Assembly: GCF_001941965.1 (NCBI RefSeq)
Contig: NZ_MKZO01000017.1
Coordinates: 1-64,000, forward strand
Source of the DNA: Pseudomonas putida
Lineage (GTDB): Bacteria > Pseudomonadota > Gammaproteobacteria > Pseudomonadales > Pseudomonadaceae
Length of the DNA stretch: 64,000 bases
Direction of reading: 5' to 3'
Shown: positions 43,996 through 53,100 of the stretch, in pieces
How the letters are laid out: every line of letters begins with the position of its first letter
How positions within the stretch are numbered: position 1 is the first letter of the stretch
Made by a program: the position numbers and the translations under genes
The notes under the pieces: model-generated
What the model was told of the DNA's origin: nothing
The model's input: the letters and a program-made list of their open reading frames with translations, nothing else
Database searches by the model: none

Positions 43996-45654
43996 ATGCA
44001 CATTGCCAATGGTCCTGCCGGCCAGAACAGTTTCGACTACATCGTGGTGGGAGGTGGTGCGGCGGGTTGCGTGGTCGCTGCCCGGCTCAGCGAAGACCCC
44101 GCCAACCGTGTACTGCTGCTCGAAGCCGGCCCTCACGCACGTCATCCATTGATCAAGATGGCGGGGGGCTACTTCAAGATCCACGGTACCGCACGCACCT
44201 ACCTCTTCAAGAGCGAGCCGACGCCCGGTGCCAATGGCCGGCAAATGCCGCTGCTGCAAGGCAAGACCCTCGGCGGCGGCACCGCCATCAACGCCATGTG
44301 CTACAGCCGTGGACAGAAAGAGGACTACGACGGCTGGGCAGCGGCCGGCTGCACCGGCTGGAGCTATGACGAGGTGCTGCCGTTCTTCAAACGCGCGGAG
44401 CACAACAGCCGCCTTGCCGGCAAATACCACGGCACCGAAGGGCCCCTGCGAGTATCGGACGGTGTCCACCGCCATCCGCTCAGTGATGCCTTCGTCGTGG
44501 CCGCACAGCAAGCGGCCGGCGCACCGGGTCTGCCCGCCGCGTTCAACCACGACTTCAACGGCGACAAACAGGCGGGCGTGGGCTTCTACCAGACCATGAG
44601 CTATCGCGGCGAGCGCAGCAGCAGCTACATCGCCTACATCGAGAAGGCGCAGAAACGCCCCAACCTGACGGTCTGGACCGACGCGGCCGTGCTCAAGGTG
44701 CTGCTCGACGGCACCCGCGCCACCGGTGTTCGCGTTCGCCAGGACGGCCAGGCACGGGAGGTGAGTGCCGCGCGGGAAGTCATTCTCTCGGCAGGCGCCT
44801 TCATGTCGCCCAAGTTGCTCATGCTCTCCGGCATCGGCCCCGCCGCGCACCTGCGCGAGCACGGCATCGAGCCGGTCGTGGACCTGCCCGGCGTCGGCGA
44901 AAATTACCAGGACCATGTGCTGGTCCCGGTGGATGCCGATCTCAAGCAACCCATCAGCTTGATGGGGCAGGATCGTGGCTGGCGCGCGGTCTCCAATGGC
45001 CTGCAATGGATGCTGTTTCGCAGCGGCGTGCTGACCTCGAACATCGTCGAGTGCGGCGCCTTTTTCGACACCGACGGCGATGGCCGCTCGGAGATCCAGC
45101 TCAACGCACTGGCGGCGTCCTCCTGCGGCTGGGGCGATCCGATTCCCCAGGTCCACCGTTTCTCCCTCGCACCACTTTGTAACACCTGCCATTCACGCGG
45201 GCAGGTGCGCCTGCGCAGTGCCGATCCCGACGACATGCCACGCGTACTCGGTAACTACCTGGGGGCCCAGGAGGACGTGGACAACCTGGTCAAAGGCATC
45301 CGCCTCGCCCGCAAGATCATGGCGGCGCCGGCACTGGCGACGCTGCTCAAGGGCGAGTCGCTGCCAGGTCCGAGCGTCGGTGACAGCGATGCCGAACTGG
45401 AAGCCTATGTGCGTGCCCGCACCGGTACGGCGCTGCACCCCGTCGGCACCTGCGCGATGGGCGACGGCGCCGAGGCCGTGGTGGACACCCAGTTGCGGGT
45501 CCACGGCATCCAGGGCCTGCGGGTCGCGGACGCCTCGATCATGCCGACCATCGTGCGCGGCAACACCGCGGCGCCGACGATCATGATCGCCGAGCGCGCC
45601 GCCGAGTTCATTCGTCAGCAAACCGCCGTCGTGCCACAGCAAGCGTCGGCCTAG
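43996..45654 (+). CDS. GMC-family FAD-dependent alcohol oxidoreductase, copy 2
   Basis: A 552-residue GMC oxidoreductase: FAD loop [67 protein letters not shown], and the C-terminal [12 protein letters not shown] and VRGNTAAPTIMIAERAA. The ATG at 43996 gives the family N-terminus; the longer frame to 43861 is not conserved with copy 1. It heads the rightward operon of two Old Yellow Enzymes and two NTF2-like proteins. Duplicate with 41123; the two may act on different alcohols or enantiomers of the same pathway. Confidence 0.9.
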   Translation: MHIANGPAGQNSFDYIVVGGGAAGCVVAARLSEDPANRVLLLEAGPHARHPLIKMAGGYFKIHGTARTYLFKSEPTPGANGRQMPLLQGKTLGGGTAINAMCYSRGQKEDYDGWAAAGCTGWSYDEVLPFFKRAEHNSRLAGKYHGTEGPLRVSDGVHRHPLSDAFVVAAQQAAGAPGLPAAFNHDFNGDKQAGVGFYQTMSYRGERSSSYIAYIEKAQKRPNLTVWTDAAVLKVLLDGTRATGVRVRQDGQAREVSAAREVILSAGAFMSPKLLMLSGIGPAAHLREHGIEPVVDLPGVGENYQDHVLVPVDADLKQPISLMGQDRGWRAVSNGLQWMLFRSGVLTSNIVECGAFFDTDGDGRSEIQLNALAASSCGWGDPIPQVHRFSLAPLCNTCHSRGQVRLRSADPDDMPRVLGNYLGAQEDVDNLVKGIRLARKIMAAPALATLLKGESLPGPSVGDSDAELEAYVRARTGTALHPVGTCAMGDGAEAVVDTQLRVHGIQGLRVADASIMPTIVRGNTAAPTIMIAERAAEFIRQQTAVVPQQASA

Positions 45655-45663
45655 AGGTCCAGC

Positions 45664-46710
45664 ATGAGCCAGATATTCCAGCCACTGACCCTGCGCGGGG
45701 TCACCTTGAAAAACCGCATCGTCATGGCGCCGATGCTGATGTACGCGGGCCAGGAGGACGGCAAGGTCAACGACCTGCACCTGGCCCACTACGCTGCCCG
45801 GGCGCTGGGCGGGGTCGGCCTGATTACCTCGGAAGTGGTGGCGGTATTGCCACAAGGTCGCATCAGCCATACCGACCTGGGGCTCTGGGAGGATGTGCAG
45901 ATCGCCGGCCTCGCACGGCTGGCGCAGATGATCCGGACCTGCGGCGCGCACAGCACGCTGCAACTGGCCCACGCCGGGCGCAAATCGATGGTGCAAGGCA
46001 CGATCGTCGCGCCTTCAGCGCTGCCCCACAGTGAACAACAACGCACCCCCGAAGCGCTGACGCTCGCCCAGATCGAAACGATCGTGCAGGCATTCGCCCG
46101 CGCCGCCGAGCGGGCCATCGACACCGGTTTCGACTGCCTGGAAATCCATGCCGCCCACGGCTACCTGCTCCACGAATTCCTCTCGCCGTTAAGCAACCAC
46201 CGGACAGACCGCTACGGCGGCTCCGAGGAGAATCGCAGCCGCCTGCTGCTGGAAATCGTCGAGGTCGTCAGGCAGGTCTGGCCGCAGGACCGGCCCCTGA
46301 TCGTGCGCCTGTCGGCCGAAGACAAGGCTGGCCCTGGCGGCAACCATGTGGAAGTCACCGAGCGTCTGGCGGTGAAGCTCAAGGCATTGGGCGTCGACCT
46401 GCTGGGCATCTCCGCCGGCGGCCTGTCGCCCACCTTCGAGGGCGAAATCGTACCGGGCTACCAGGTGCCCTACGCCGCCCGCATCCGCGAGCAGGTCTGC
46501 ATTGCGGTCGGCTGCAACGGCTCGATCACCTCCAGCGAGCTGGCCGAGTCCATCCTGTTTTCCGGCGCCGCCGATCTGATCTATATCGGTCGCGAGCTGC
46601 TGCGCAACCCGTTCTGGCTGCTGGACGTGGCCCGCCGTGCCGGTGTCGAGCCAGCGCTGGCGATCCCCACCTACGCCCGCGCGACGGGGCCTTATGTCCG
46701 TGGCCACTGA
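45664..46710 (+). CDS. Old Yellow Enzyme-family flavoprotein, YqjM-like
   Basis: A 348-residue TIM-barrel FMN oxidoreductase. It has KNRIVMAPM near the N-terminus, LQLAHAGRKS, the substrate-binding EIHAAHGYLLHEFLSPLSNHRTDRYGGS and the FMN-phosphate site GCNGSITSS with YIGRELLRNP. The YqjM-type Cys of PMCMYS is Leu here (PMLMYA), so redox tuning may differ. It probably reduces an activated C=C bond with NAD(P)H. It starts 9 bases after the GMC gene. Confidence 0.88.
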   Translation: MSQIFQPLTLRGVTLKNRIVMAPMLMYAGQEDGKVNDLHLAHYAARALGGVGLITSEVVAVLPQGRISHTDLGLWEDVQIAGLARLAQMIRTCGAHSTLQLAHAGRKSMVQGTIVAPSALPHSEQQRTPEALTLAQIETIVQAFARAAERAIDTGFDCLEIHAAHGYLLHEFLSPLSNHRTDRYGGSEENRSRLLLEIVEVVRQVWPQDRPLIVRLSAEDKAGPGGNHVEVTERLAVKLKALGVDLLGISAGGLSPTFEGEIVPGYQVPYAARIREQVCIAVGCNGSITSSELAESILFSGAADLIYIGRELLRNPFWLLDVARRAGVEPALAIPTYARATGPYVRGH

Positions 46711-46726
46711 TAACCGGAGCACCCCG

Positions 46727-47161
46727 ATGTTCAACGACTTGCAACAACAAGCCGCTCGGCACGAAATCCTGCAACGCCTACACGAATACTGCTGGGGCTA
46801 TGACAGCAACGACATGGCCCTGCTGGGCAGTGTCTTCACCGAACAGGCCAGCAGCGGCGGCATCGTCGCCGACACCAACCTGTCGTGGGGCACTTGGCAC
46901 GGCAAAGCGGCCATCGTCGAGGCCCTCTCGGCAATTCGCGACTCGCAGCCCGACCGACGCCGCCATGTCATCGACACCTGCGTCTTCGAGCAACTCGACG
47001 CTAGCCAAGCCAGCGCACGGGTCTACGTCAACATCTTCTCCTACGCCAACGGCAGGCCGCCGCACCTGGTCACCGTCGGCGAATACAGCTTGAGCGCTCG
47101 CCACGGCAACGACGGCTGGCGCCTCGATCGCCTCGACGAAGTGCTGGACAGCGCGTTCTGA
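46727..47161 (+). CDS. NTF2-like/SnoaL_4-type protein, tandem copy 1
   Basis: A 144-residue cone-shaped NTF2-fold protein: HEILQRLHEYCWGYDSNDMALLGSVFTE, then WGTWHGKAAIVEALSAIRDSQPDRRRHVID, typical of the SnoaL_4 group that includes ketosteroid-isomerase-like and small ring-hydroxylase subunits. The ATG at 46727 follows CGGAG; a longer form from 46694 is less likely. Possible isomerase, dehydratase or cyclase in the pathway; catalytic residues cannot be assigned by eye. Confidence 0.75.
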   Translation: MFNDLQQQAARHEILQRLHEYCWGYDSNDMALLGSVFTEQASSGGIVADTNLSWGTWHGKAAIVEALSAIRDSQPDRRRHVIDTCVFEQLDASQASARVYVNIFSYANGRPPHLVTVGEYSLSARHGNDGWRLDRLDEVLDSAF

Positions 47162-47191
47162 GCCCCTCTTCCGACCCAAGGAACTCACCCC

Positions 47192-47632
47192 ATGAACACC
47201 TCAAACGACGGATTCGACTGGAGCCAGGCGCAAGCCGTTCTCGACACCCTGCACCGCTATGGGTGGGGCTATGACAGCTTCGACATGGAACTGATGGGCG
47301 CAGCCTTCGCCGAAGACGCGACCACAGGTGGCGTTGTCAGCAACTCCACCAGCGGCTGGGGCCCCTGGACGGGCCGCGCGGCCATCGTCGCCGGGCTGTC
47401 GGCGATCCATGCAAGCCAGCCCGACCGGCGCCGCCATGTGATCACCACCCCGATGTTCCTCAGCCTCACCCCTGAGCAGGCGGAGCTCAAGGCGTTGCTG
47501 ACCTGCTATTCCATCCTGCCGGGCGCGCAACCGGTACTGGCGACCACCGGCGAGTACCACGCCCGACTCTCGCGCACGAACGGCAACTGGGCCATCGACC
47601 GACTCGATGCCGTCCTCGACGGCGAATTCTGA
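47192..47632 (+). CDS. NTF2-like/SnoaL_4-type protein, tandem copy 2
   Basis: A 146-residue paralogue of the preceding gene product: LDTLHRYGWGYDSFDMELMGAAFAEDA, then WGPWTGRAAIVAGLSAIHASQPDRRRHVIT, and the same ending IDRLDAVLDGEF against LDRLDEVLDSAF. Preceded by AAGGAA. The two probably form a heteromer or act in sequence. It is 9 bases upstream of the second Old Yellow Enzyme gene. Confidence 0.75.
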   Translation: MNTSNDGFDWSQAQAVLDTLHRYGWGYDSFDMELMGAAFAEDATTGGVVSNSTSGWGPWTGRAAIVAGLSAIHASQPDRRRHVITTPMFLSLTPEQAELKALLTCYSILPGAQPVLATTGEYHARLSRTNGNWAIDRLDAVLDGEF

Positions 47633-47641
47633 GAGACCACC

Positions 47642-48736
47642 ATGACTGCATTACTTGAACGCTACCGCCTGGGCGACCTGGAGTTGCCCAACCGCCTCAT
47701 CATGTCGCCCCTGACCCGTGCCCGCGCCACTGCCGAGGGCGTGCCGACCGCGCTGATGGCCGAGTACTACGGGCAGCGGGCGTCCGCCGGCCTGCTGGTG
47801 TCCGAGGCTACCAACGTCAGCCCGCTATCCTGCCCGTTCGAGCGCGCTCCCGGCCTGTACACCGCCGGGCAGGTCGAGGGTTGGAAACAAGTGACCCAGC
47901 GCGTCCACGACGCCGGCGGACGAATCTTCGCCCAGCTCTGGCATGGCGGACGCATTGGTGCCATGGGCACCCTGAACTGGGCCGAACCGCTGTCGCCGTC
48001 AGGCTTCAACGACGACGTCGACCACCTCCACGTCTGGGCACTGCTGCACAACTACAACTACGTGCGCATCAGCGCAACGCCGTCACGGGCCATGACCCTG
48101 GACGAAGTCCGGGGCACCATCGCCGAGTACCGCGAAGCGGCACGCAATGCGATCGCTGCCGGTTTCGACGGGGTCGAGATTCATGCTGCCAACGGCTACC
48201 TGCCGCATCAGTTCCTGTCGGCGCGGGTCAATCACCGCACCGACGAATACGGCGGCTCCATCGCCAACCGGGCGCGCTTTCTCGAAGAGATCATCGACGC
48301 CGTTGCCGAAGAGATGCCGCTCAATCGGGTGGGCGTACGCCTCTCGCCCTTCACCACCTACAACAACGCCAACGACGACTTCGCCGCCGACACCTATGCC
48401 TGGGTCGGACGGATGTTGCAGGACAAGGGGGTAGGTTACATCCATATCGCCGACGTCAACGGCTGGTTCGGCGCCCCCGATCTGGAGCGGATACTGGAGA
48501 TTTTCGAGGGCAACTTTGAAGGCGCCCTGATCGCCAACGGCGGGCTCGATATTCCACGAGCGCAGACACTGGTCCGCGAAGGACGCGTGCCGCTAGTGGG
48601 CTTCGGGCGATACTTCATGGCCAACCCTGACCTGGCCGAGCGCATCCGCGACAACGCCCCGCTCAACGCGCTGGCAGAGCGTGGTCAGTACGCAGGAGGT
48701 GAAGAGGGTTACACTGATTATCCACGGTATCGCTGA
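47642..48736 (+). CDS. Old Yellow Enzyme-family alkene reductase, NemA/OYE-like
   Basis: A 364-residue classical OYE: LPNRLIMSPLTRARA, FAQLWHGGRIG, GVEIHAANGYLPHQFLSARVNHRTDEYGGS, and an FMN-phosphate region near IANGGLDIPRAQ with VGFGRYFMANPDL. The usual catalytic segment (HSRVS- or YVKGT-type) is altered. It belongs to a different OYE subfamily from the YqjM-like neighbour, so the operon has two ene-reductase types. Last gene of the operon. Confidence 0.88.
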   Translation: MTALLERYRLGDLELPNRLIMSPLTRARATAEGVPTALMAEYYGQRASAGLLVSEATNVSPLSCPFERAPGLYTAGQVEGWKQVTQRVHDAGGRIFAQLWHGGRIGAMGTLNWAEPLSPSGFNDDVDHLHVWALLHNYNYVRISATPSRAMTLDEVRGTIAEYREAARNAIAAGFDGVEIHAANGYLPHQFLSARVNHRTDEYGGSIANRARFLEEIIDAVAEEMPLNRVGVRLSPFTTYNNANDDFAADTYAWVGRMLQDKGVGYIHIADVNGWFGAPDLERILEIFEGNFEGALIANGGLDIPRAQTLVREGRVPLVGFGRYFMANPDLAERIRDNAPLNALAERGQYAGGEEGYTDYPRYR

Positions 48737-49075
48737 CGGGGTGATCCCACGCTGTTTGACCACAGGTTGCGGGGACGCTGCCCTCTCAATTGCATTGAAA
48801 GAGTCGCTCCCCGTTATCGGAGCCCCGCGCAGGGCAAATATCAAAGAATTGCTCAGCCCAGAAAGTCGTTATGGCTAGCGTGGCGGCGAAAGCCTGGTGA
48901 TTCAGTTCCACCAGGCGCAGCCGCCCTAGCTGCTGCTTACATGCATTGCCTGTATTCGAAGTCGTGCTTTAAGCGCTACAGAGCCCTCGCCCCGCCTATG
49001 CTTGATCAGCATAAAGCCAAGAACGAAGTGAAGATTGTTCCTTACTATTCATTCAACATATCCGGGGGAAAGCTC
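48737..49075. other. gap between catabolic operon and toxin-antitoxin locus
   Basis: About 340 bases with no supported gene. A long frame continues through it into the antitoxin but shows no start signal or family match before the ATG at 49076. The last 60 bases are AT-richer and probably contain the promoter of the toxin-antitoxin pair. Confidence 0.45.
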
Positions 49076-49393
49076 ATGCCTGCCATCCACGAAATCGCCA
49101 CGTTGACCTCGAAGGGGCAAGTCACACTGCCCAAATCCGTTCGCCAGCTGCTGGGCATTGACACCGGTGGCAAGATTGCATTCGAAGTACGCGGGGGTGA
49201 AATCGTAGTCAGCCGCGTAGAAACCACCCACGAGGACCCTGCCATCGGTGCATTCCTGGGTTTGCTGGAGGCTGATTTCCGAAGCGGCCGCAACCTCACC
49301 ACCCTACCGGAAGGCTTGGCGCAAACCATGCTCGCCAACGCAAACCACCCTGTAAACCTGGACGAAGATATCGACGGCGAGGTCGCGATCTGA
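49076..49393 (+). CDS. prlF: PrlF-type antitoxin (SpoVT/AbrB-like DNA-binding)
   Basis: A 105-residue antitoxin with an N-terminal swapped-hairpin AbrB domain (IATLTSKGQVTLPKSVRQLLGIDTGGKIAFEV) and a C-terminal toxin-binding tail that begins DPAIGAFLGLLEADF, as in PrlF (SohA). It has a GGGGGA ribosome site. It normally neutralises the YhaV RNase and represses its own operon. The gene is intact whereas the toxin that follows is disrupted, so it may persist as an orphan regulator or simply be decaying. Confidence 0.85.
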   Translation: MPAIHEIATLTSKGQVTLPKSVRQLLGIDTGGKIAFEVRGGEIVVSRVETTHEDPAIGAFLGLLEADFRSGRNLTTLPEGLAQTMLANANHPVNLDEDIDGEVAI

Positions 49394-49854
49394 TGGTGCG
49401 ATATGGCTAGACACCTTTCTTCCATGAAGGTGTGACTCTACAGCTACACAAACTGCAAGAAACCGCCGCCCGAGCCGAGCAGAACGACTCGCAAAGTTTT
49501 TAGAGCAACGCCAACGTCAAGCTATTTCGGGCATTGAGTCATCTGATCATAGAGGCTGTGCCTGCCGACCCGGGCCGTGATGAGTTGCACCAAGGCAACA
49601 CCCTGGGCACCACCTACCGACACTGGCGGCGGGCAAAAATCGGCAGGAGCTTTCGGCTGTTCTTTCGCTACGACTCAAAATCCAAGGTCATCGTCTATGC
49701 ATGGGTCAACGACGAAAATACCTTACGATCCGCAGGCATCAAATCCGATCCCTACGCCGTATTCGAGAAGATGCTGGGCCGCAGCAACCCTCTTGATGAC
49801 TGGGATGCGCTGACGGCTGCGACGCGTAGCGACTGGGACAAGCCCAAAGCATAA
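49393..49854 (+). pseudogene. yhaV: yhaV toxin with two in-frame TAG codons
   Basis: A single continuous frame of 154 codons, starting at an ATG that overlaps the antitoxin stop (TGATG), matches YhaV-type RNase toxins: FFHEGVTLQLHKLQETAARAEQND, then SNANVKLFRALSHLIIEAVP, YRHWRRAKIGRSFRLFFRYDSKSKVI and WVNDENTLR. It is interrupted by TAG at 49408-49410, where relatives have Trp (GWTLLFH-type), and by TAG at 49501-49503, where relatives have Glu (FESNANVK-type). There is no frameshift. The longest remaining frame (from 49534, 106 codons) keeps the C-terminal catalytic region but not the N-terminus. Confidence 0.85.
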
Positions 49855-49937
49855 GCTGCGCGACTGGGTGAGGGATTGCACGTTTGAAACCGCCCCCTCG
49901 TTGCGTCCACTGAAGTCCACTCGTAGCTGCTGTTAAA

Positions 49938-49958
49938 AGGGGTACATCTGGGGGTACA
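49938..49958 (+). repeat. tandem GGGGTACA repeats, possible integrase arm sites
   Basis: AGGGGTACA (49938-49946) and TGGGGGTACA (49949-49958) lie about 50 bases before the lysR-derived repeat at 50005. Similar short repeats are common beside attachment sites of integrative elements in Pseudomonas, where they are thought to be integrase arm-type sites. No integrase gene is nearby. Confidence 0.45.
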
Positions 49959-50004
49959 AAACCAATTCCCCATTCATAACCTTTTGATTTATATGAATAC
50001 CCAA

Positions 50005-50034
50005 ATGTTCTTTGGTGATCCCGATAGCCTGTGA
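50005..50034 (+). repeat. right copy of the putative att repeat (lysR 3'-end fragment)
   Basis: These 30 bases translate in frame to MFFGDPDSL followed by TGA, almost identical to the end of the LysR protein encoded at 33118-34032 (MFFGDPESL). Upstream of 50005 the similarity ends at once. It is best explained as the original 3' end of lysR, displaced about 16 kb by an inserted element. The rest of the gap 49855-50123 shows only the GGGGTACA repeats. Confidence 0.6.
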
Positions 50035-50123
50035 AGATTGAGGTCTCTTAATGACTGCCCTGCCCTCTTTGCGGACTACCGCCATGACGTACAATCCCCC
50101 GACCACTCCCCCCGAGGTCCAGG

Positions 50124-53100
50124 ATGTCCCACCACTCCCTCTCCCCCAACACCCTGCCCGACTACAGCCGAGCCCTCCTCTACACCCTCGCGCTCTCCTT
50201 CCCCGGCAAGGGCAAAACCTCGCTGCTCAAACTCCTGCGAACCATGGGCGTCTGTGACGAAAGCGACAAGCTGCTTGACGTCACTACATTGCCCGTCTTG
50301 CTGGAATCGCTACAGGCGCAGGGCTGGGTCGAGACGGAGCAGCGCAGGGAGGGACAATACTTCGTCGTCCCTGCACAGCGCCGAAGCAGCGTGCTGCTCA
50401 GTCTGCTGCACGCCCCAGACGGCATGCTGCGCCTGCAACAGATCAACGACAGCCTGCCTGCACTCAACCAGTGGCAAGCCCCCAGCAAGCCTAGGGCGCT
50501 GCAGGAGCTCTGGCTGAACGTGCTGGGCAGCACCGGCGAGCGAGTGGAGTATTTCCTGCGCGACACGGGCAGATTGTTCAGCACGAATGACTGGGCGCCC
50601 CAGCACCCCATGCAACTGCTGCAATCCGACCCGGACGGCCTGAAAGTGTTTGGCCAACTGAGCCCGGACGTCCGCGAAGTCCTGCTGGAAGATCATCTGT
50701 GCCTGAGCAACTGCCTGCCTGGCCCGATGAGCACGAGTTACGACCTGGCGTTGGGCCAGATGGGGCACCGCCCGTCCCGGGCACTGGGCCAGCAGTTGCT
50801 GGAACAAGCCCTGTGGCGGGGTGACTGGGAAACGCTGGAGCTGTGTGGCGAATTTGCCCCACTGACTGTCGGGCTTCTGCATTTGATGCTGCACGGTGAG
50901 ATCGACGAGGCCCTGGTGGTCTTGCGCAGCTGGCTCACCGAACAGCGCAGGCAAACCAAAAAGCGCAAGATCGACCTGCCGCCACTACTAAACGCCCTGC
51001 ACTGCCTGGCGCTTATCGCTGAAAACGACAGCCAGCACCACGCGGCGCTGAAGCAGGCGCTGGTGCTCGGCGGCAAGGAAAACTACGGCGGAGCTTATTA
51101 CGTCCTCAATAAACTGTACGAGCGACTGCAAGGCAATGCACCGGACCTGTCTGACCTGAGAGCCAGGGAACCGGTTGGTCTTGATGGCCTGCTCCATGCT
51201 CTCGCCGTGTACTGGCTGGATGCTCCGTTCGCACGGGAGCAGGCGTGGTGCACGATGCTGCAGGACTACCGGACCCAACTCCATCAATGGGGTTACGCCT
51301 GGCTGGCCGCCGAGTTCGATGCCTTGATCAGTGCGCAATTCGGCGTGCCAAGGCACCTTCCTGATCTGCATCAGGAGACAGGGCTGAAACCACTGTTCGA
51401 ACTGCGCCAGCGCCGGGAAGCCTGGCAGCACGCACTCGATGCACTGAGCCAGCTCAAGACCGTCAGCGCGCCGGCCAGCCCGGCAGCCAAAAAGAGCACT
51501 CGCCTGGCCTGGCTTTTGAACCCGGACCACTGGTCCACCCAACTTGAGCCGCGCGAGCAGAAACTGGGGGCCAAGGGGCAATGGAGCAAAGGCCGTCCGG
51601 TCGCGCTCAGACGCCTGATGGATGAGGTCGATAGCCTGGACTTTCTCTGTGAACAGGACCGGCAAGCGATCAGCATGATCCAGGAAAGCCAGTCCTACTA
51701 TTCCCACGCCGAGTACCAATTGCCTTTTGGCGTTGCCCTGCAGAAGCTGGTCGGCCATCCAGCGCTGTTCTGGCACGACGCCACGGACGTGCGCCTGGAG
51801 CTTGAGACCGGCCACGCCAGCCTGCACCTCGAAGCCGGAGACGGGCAGATTTACCTGCGCCTGGAACCGCAGGGCATCAGCCCTGACGACACCTACTACC
51901 TGGACCGGCAGACGCCGACCCGCCTGCAGGTATTTTCGGTCAACGCCGACCTGCGTCAGATCGCCAGGATCATCGGCAAAGGCCTGAGCGTACCGCAGTC
52001 AGGCAAGGCGCAACTGCTTGAGGCCATCAGCGCTATCGCCCCGCTGGTGCCTGTCCATTCGGACCTGCCCGAACTGGCGGCACAAGTCGACCACGAACAG
52101 GCCGATACCCGCCTGTACGCCCACTTGCTGCCACTTGCCGAAGGCTTACGCCTGCAATTGCTGGTGCGTCCCCTGGCCGAAAGCAGCTGGTTCCGCCCGG
52201 GCCACGGCGCCCAGAACGTACTCGGCGAACGCGATGGCAAGCCGTTGCAGGTATCCCGTGACCTGGCCGGCGAGCGCCAGGCCCTGCAACAGGTGCTGAT
52301 GGCCTGCCCCGGCTTGGCCGCCGCCAACAGCGATGGCCAGGAATGGCAACTCGATCAGCCTCAGGACGCCTTGCAGGTACTCGGCGAATTGCAGGCGCTG
52401 GACGGCAAGCAGTTGCACTGCGTATGGCCGGAAGGCGAACGCATGCGCCTGAAAGGCCGGCTGAAACTGAATGAACTCAAGCTGGGCGTGCGCAAACAGG
52501 GTGAATGGTTCGTCCTGCAGGGCGAGGTAGCGTTCGATGACGGCAAGGTGCTGCAACTGCGCCAACTTCTGGAACTGATCAAGGCCAGCCCCGGACGCTT
52601 CCTCAAGCTCGACGACCGTGACTGGCTGGCACTGGATGACACCTTGCGCAAGCGCCTGGATGAGCTGGCGCACCTGGCTGACAAGGTCACGGACCAGGGC
52701 CTGCGCCTCAGCCCGTTGACCGCACCGATACTGGCCGGCCTGGCAGCAGAAGTCGGCGAATTCACGGCCGATAAAAACTGGCAGACACTCCTGAAAAAGC
52801 TGCAATCGCTGCGCGATTACCAGCCGCAACTGCCGCGTACCCTGCAAGCCGATCTGCGCGCCTATCAGCATGAGGGCTTCATCTGGTTGTCGCGCCTGGC
52901 GCAATGGGGTGTCGGTGCCTGCCTGGCCGACGACATGGGGCTGGGCAAGACGGTGCAGATCCTGGCCCTGCTGCTGCAGCGCGCCGCCGAGGGTCCGCAA
53001 CTGGTCGTGGCGCCGACGTCGGTCACCCTTAACTGGCAAGCGGAAAGCCGGCGCTTCGCTCCTCAGTTGAAGCTGCGCCTGTACCATCAGGAGCGCAACC

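Noticed and set aside
49405..49430. A frameshift in yhaV near the first TAG
   Set aside because: Tracing codons from the ATG at 49393 shows the frame is continuous to 49854; only nonsense codons interrupt it.
49393..49854. TAG recoding (for example pyrrolysine) in yhaV
   Set aside because: Relatives have ordinary Trp and Glu at these sites and neighbouring genes are not affected; simple nonsense mutation is the better explanation.
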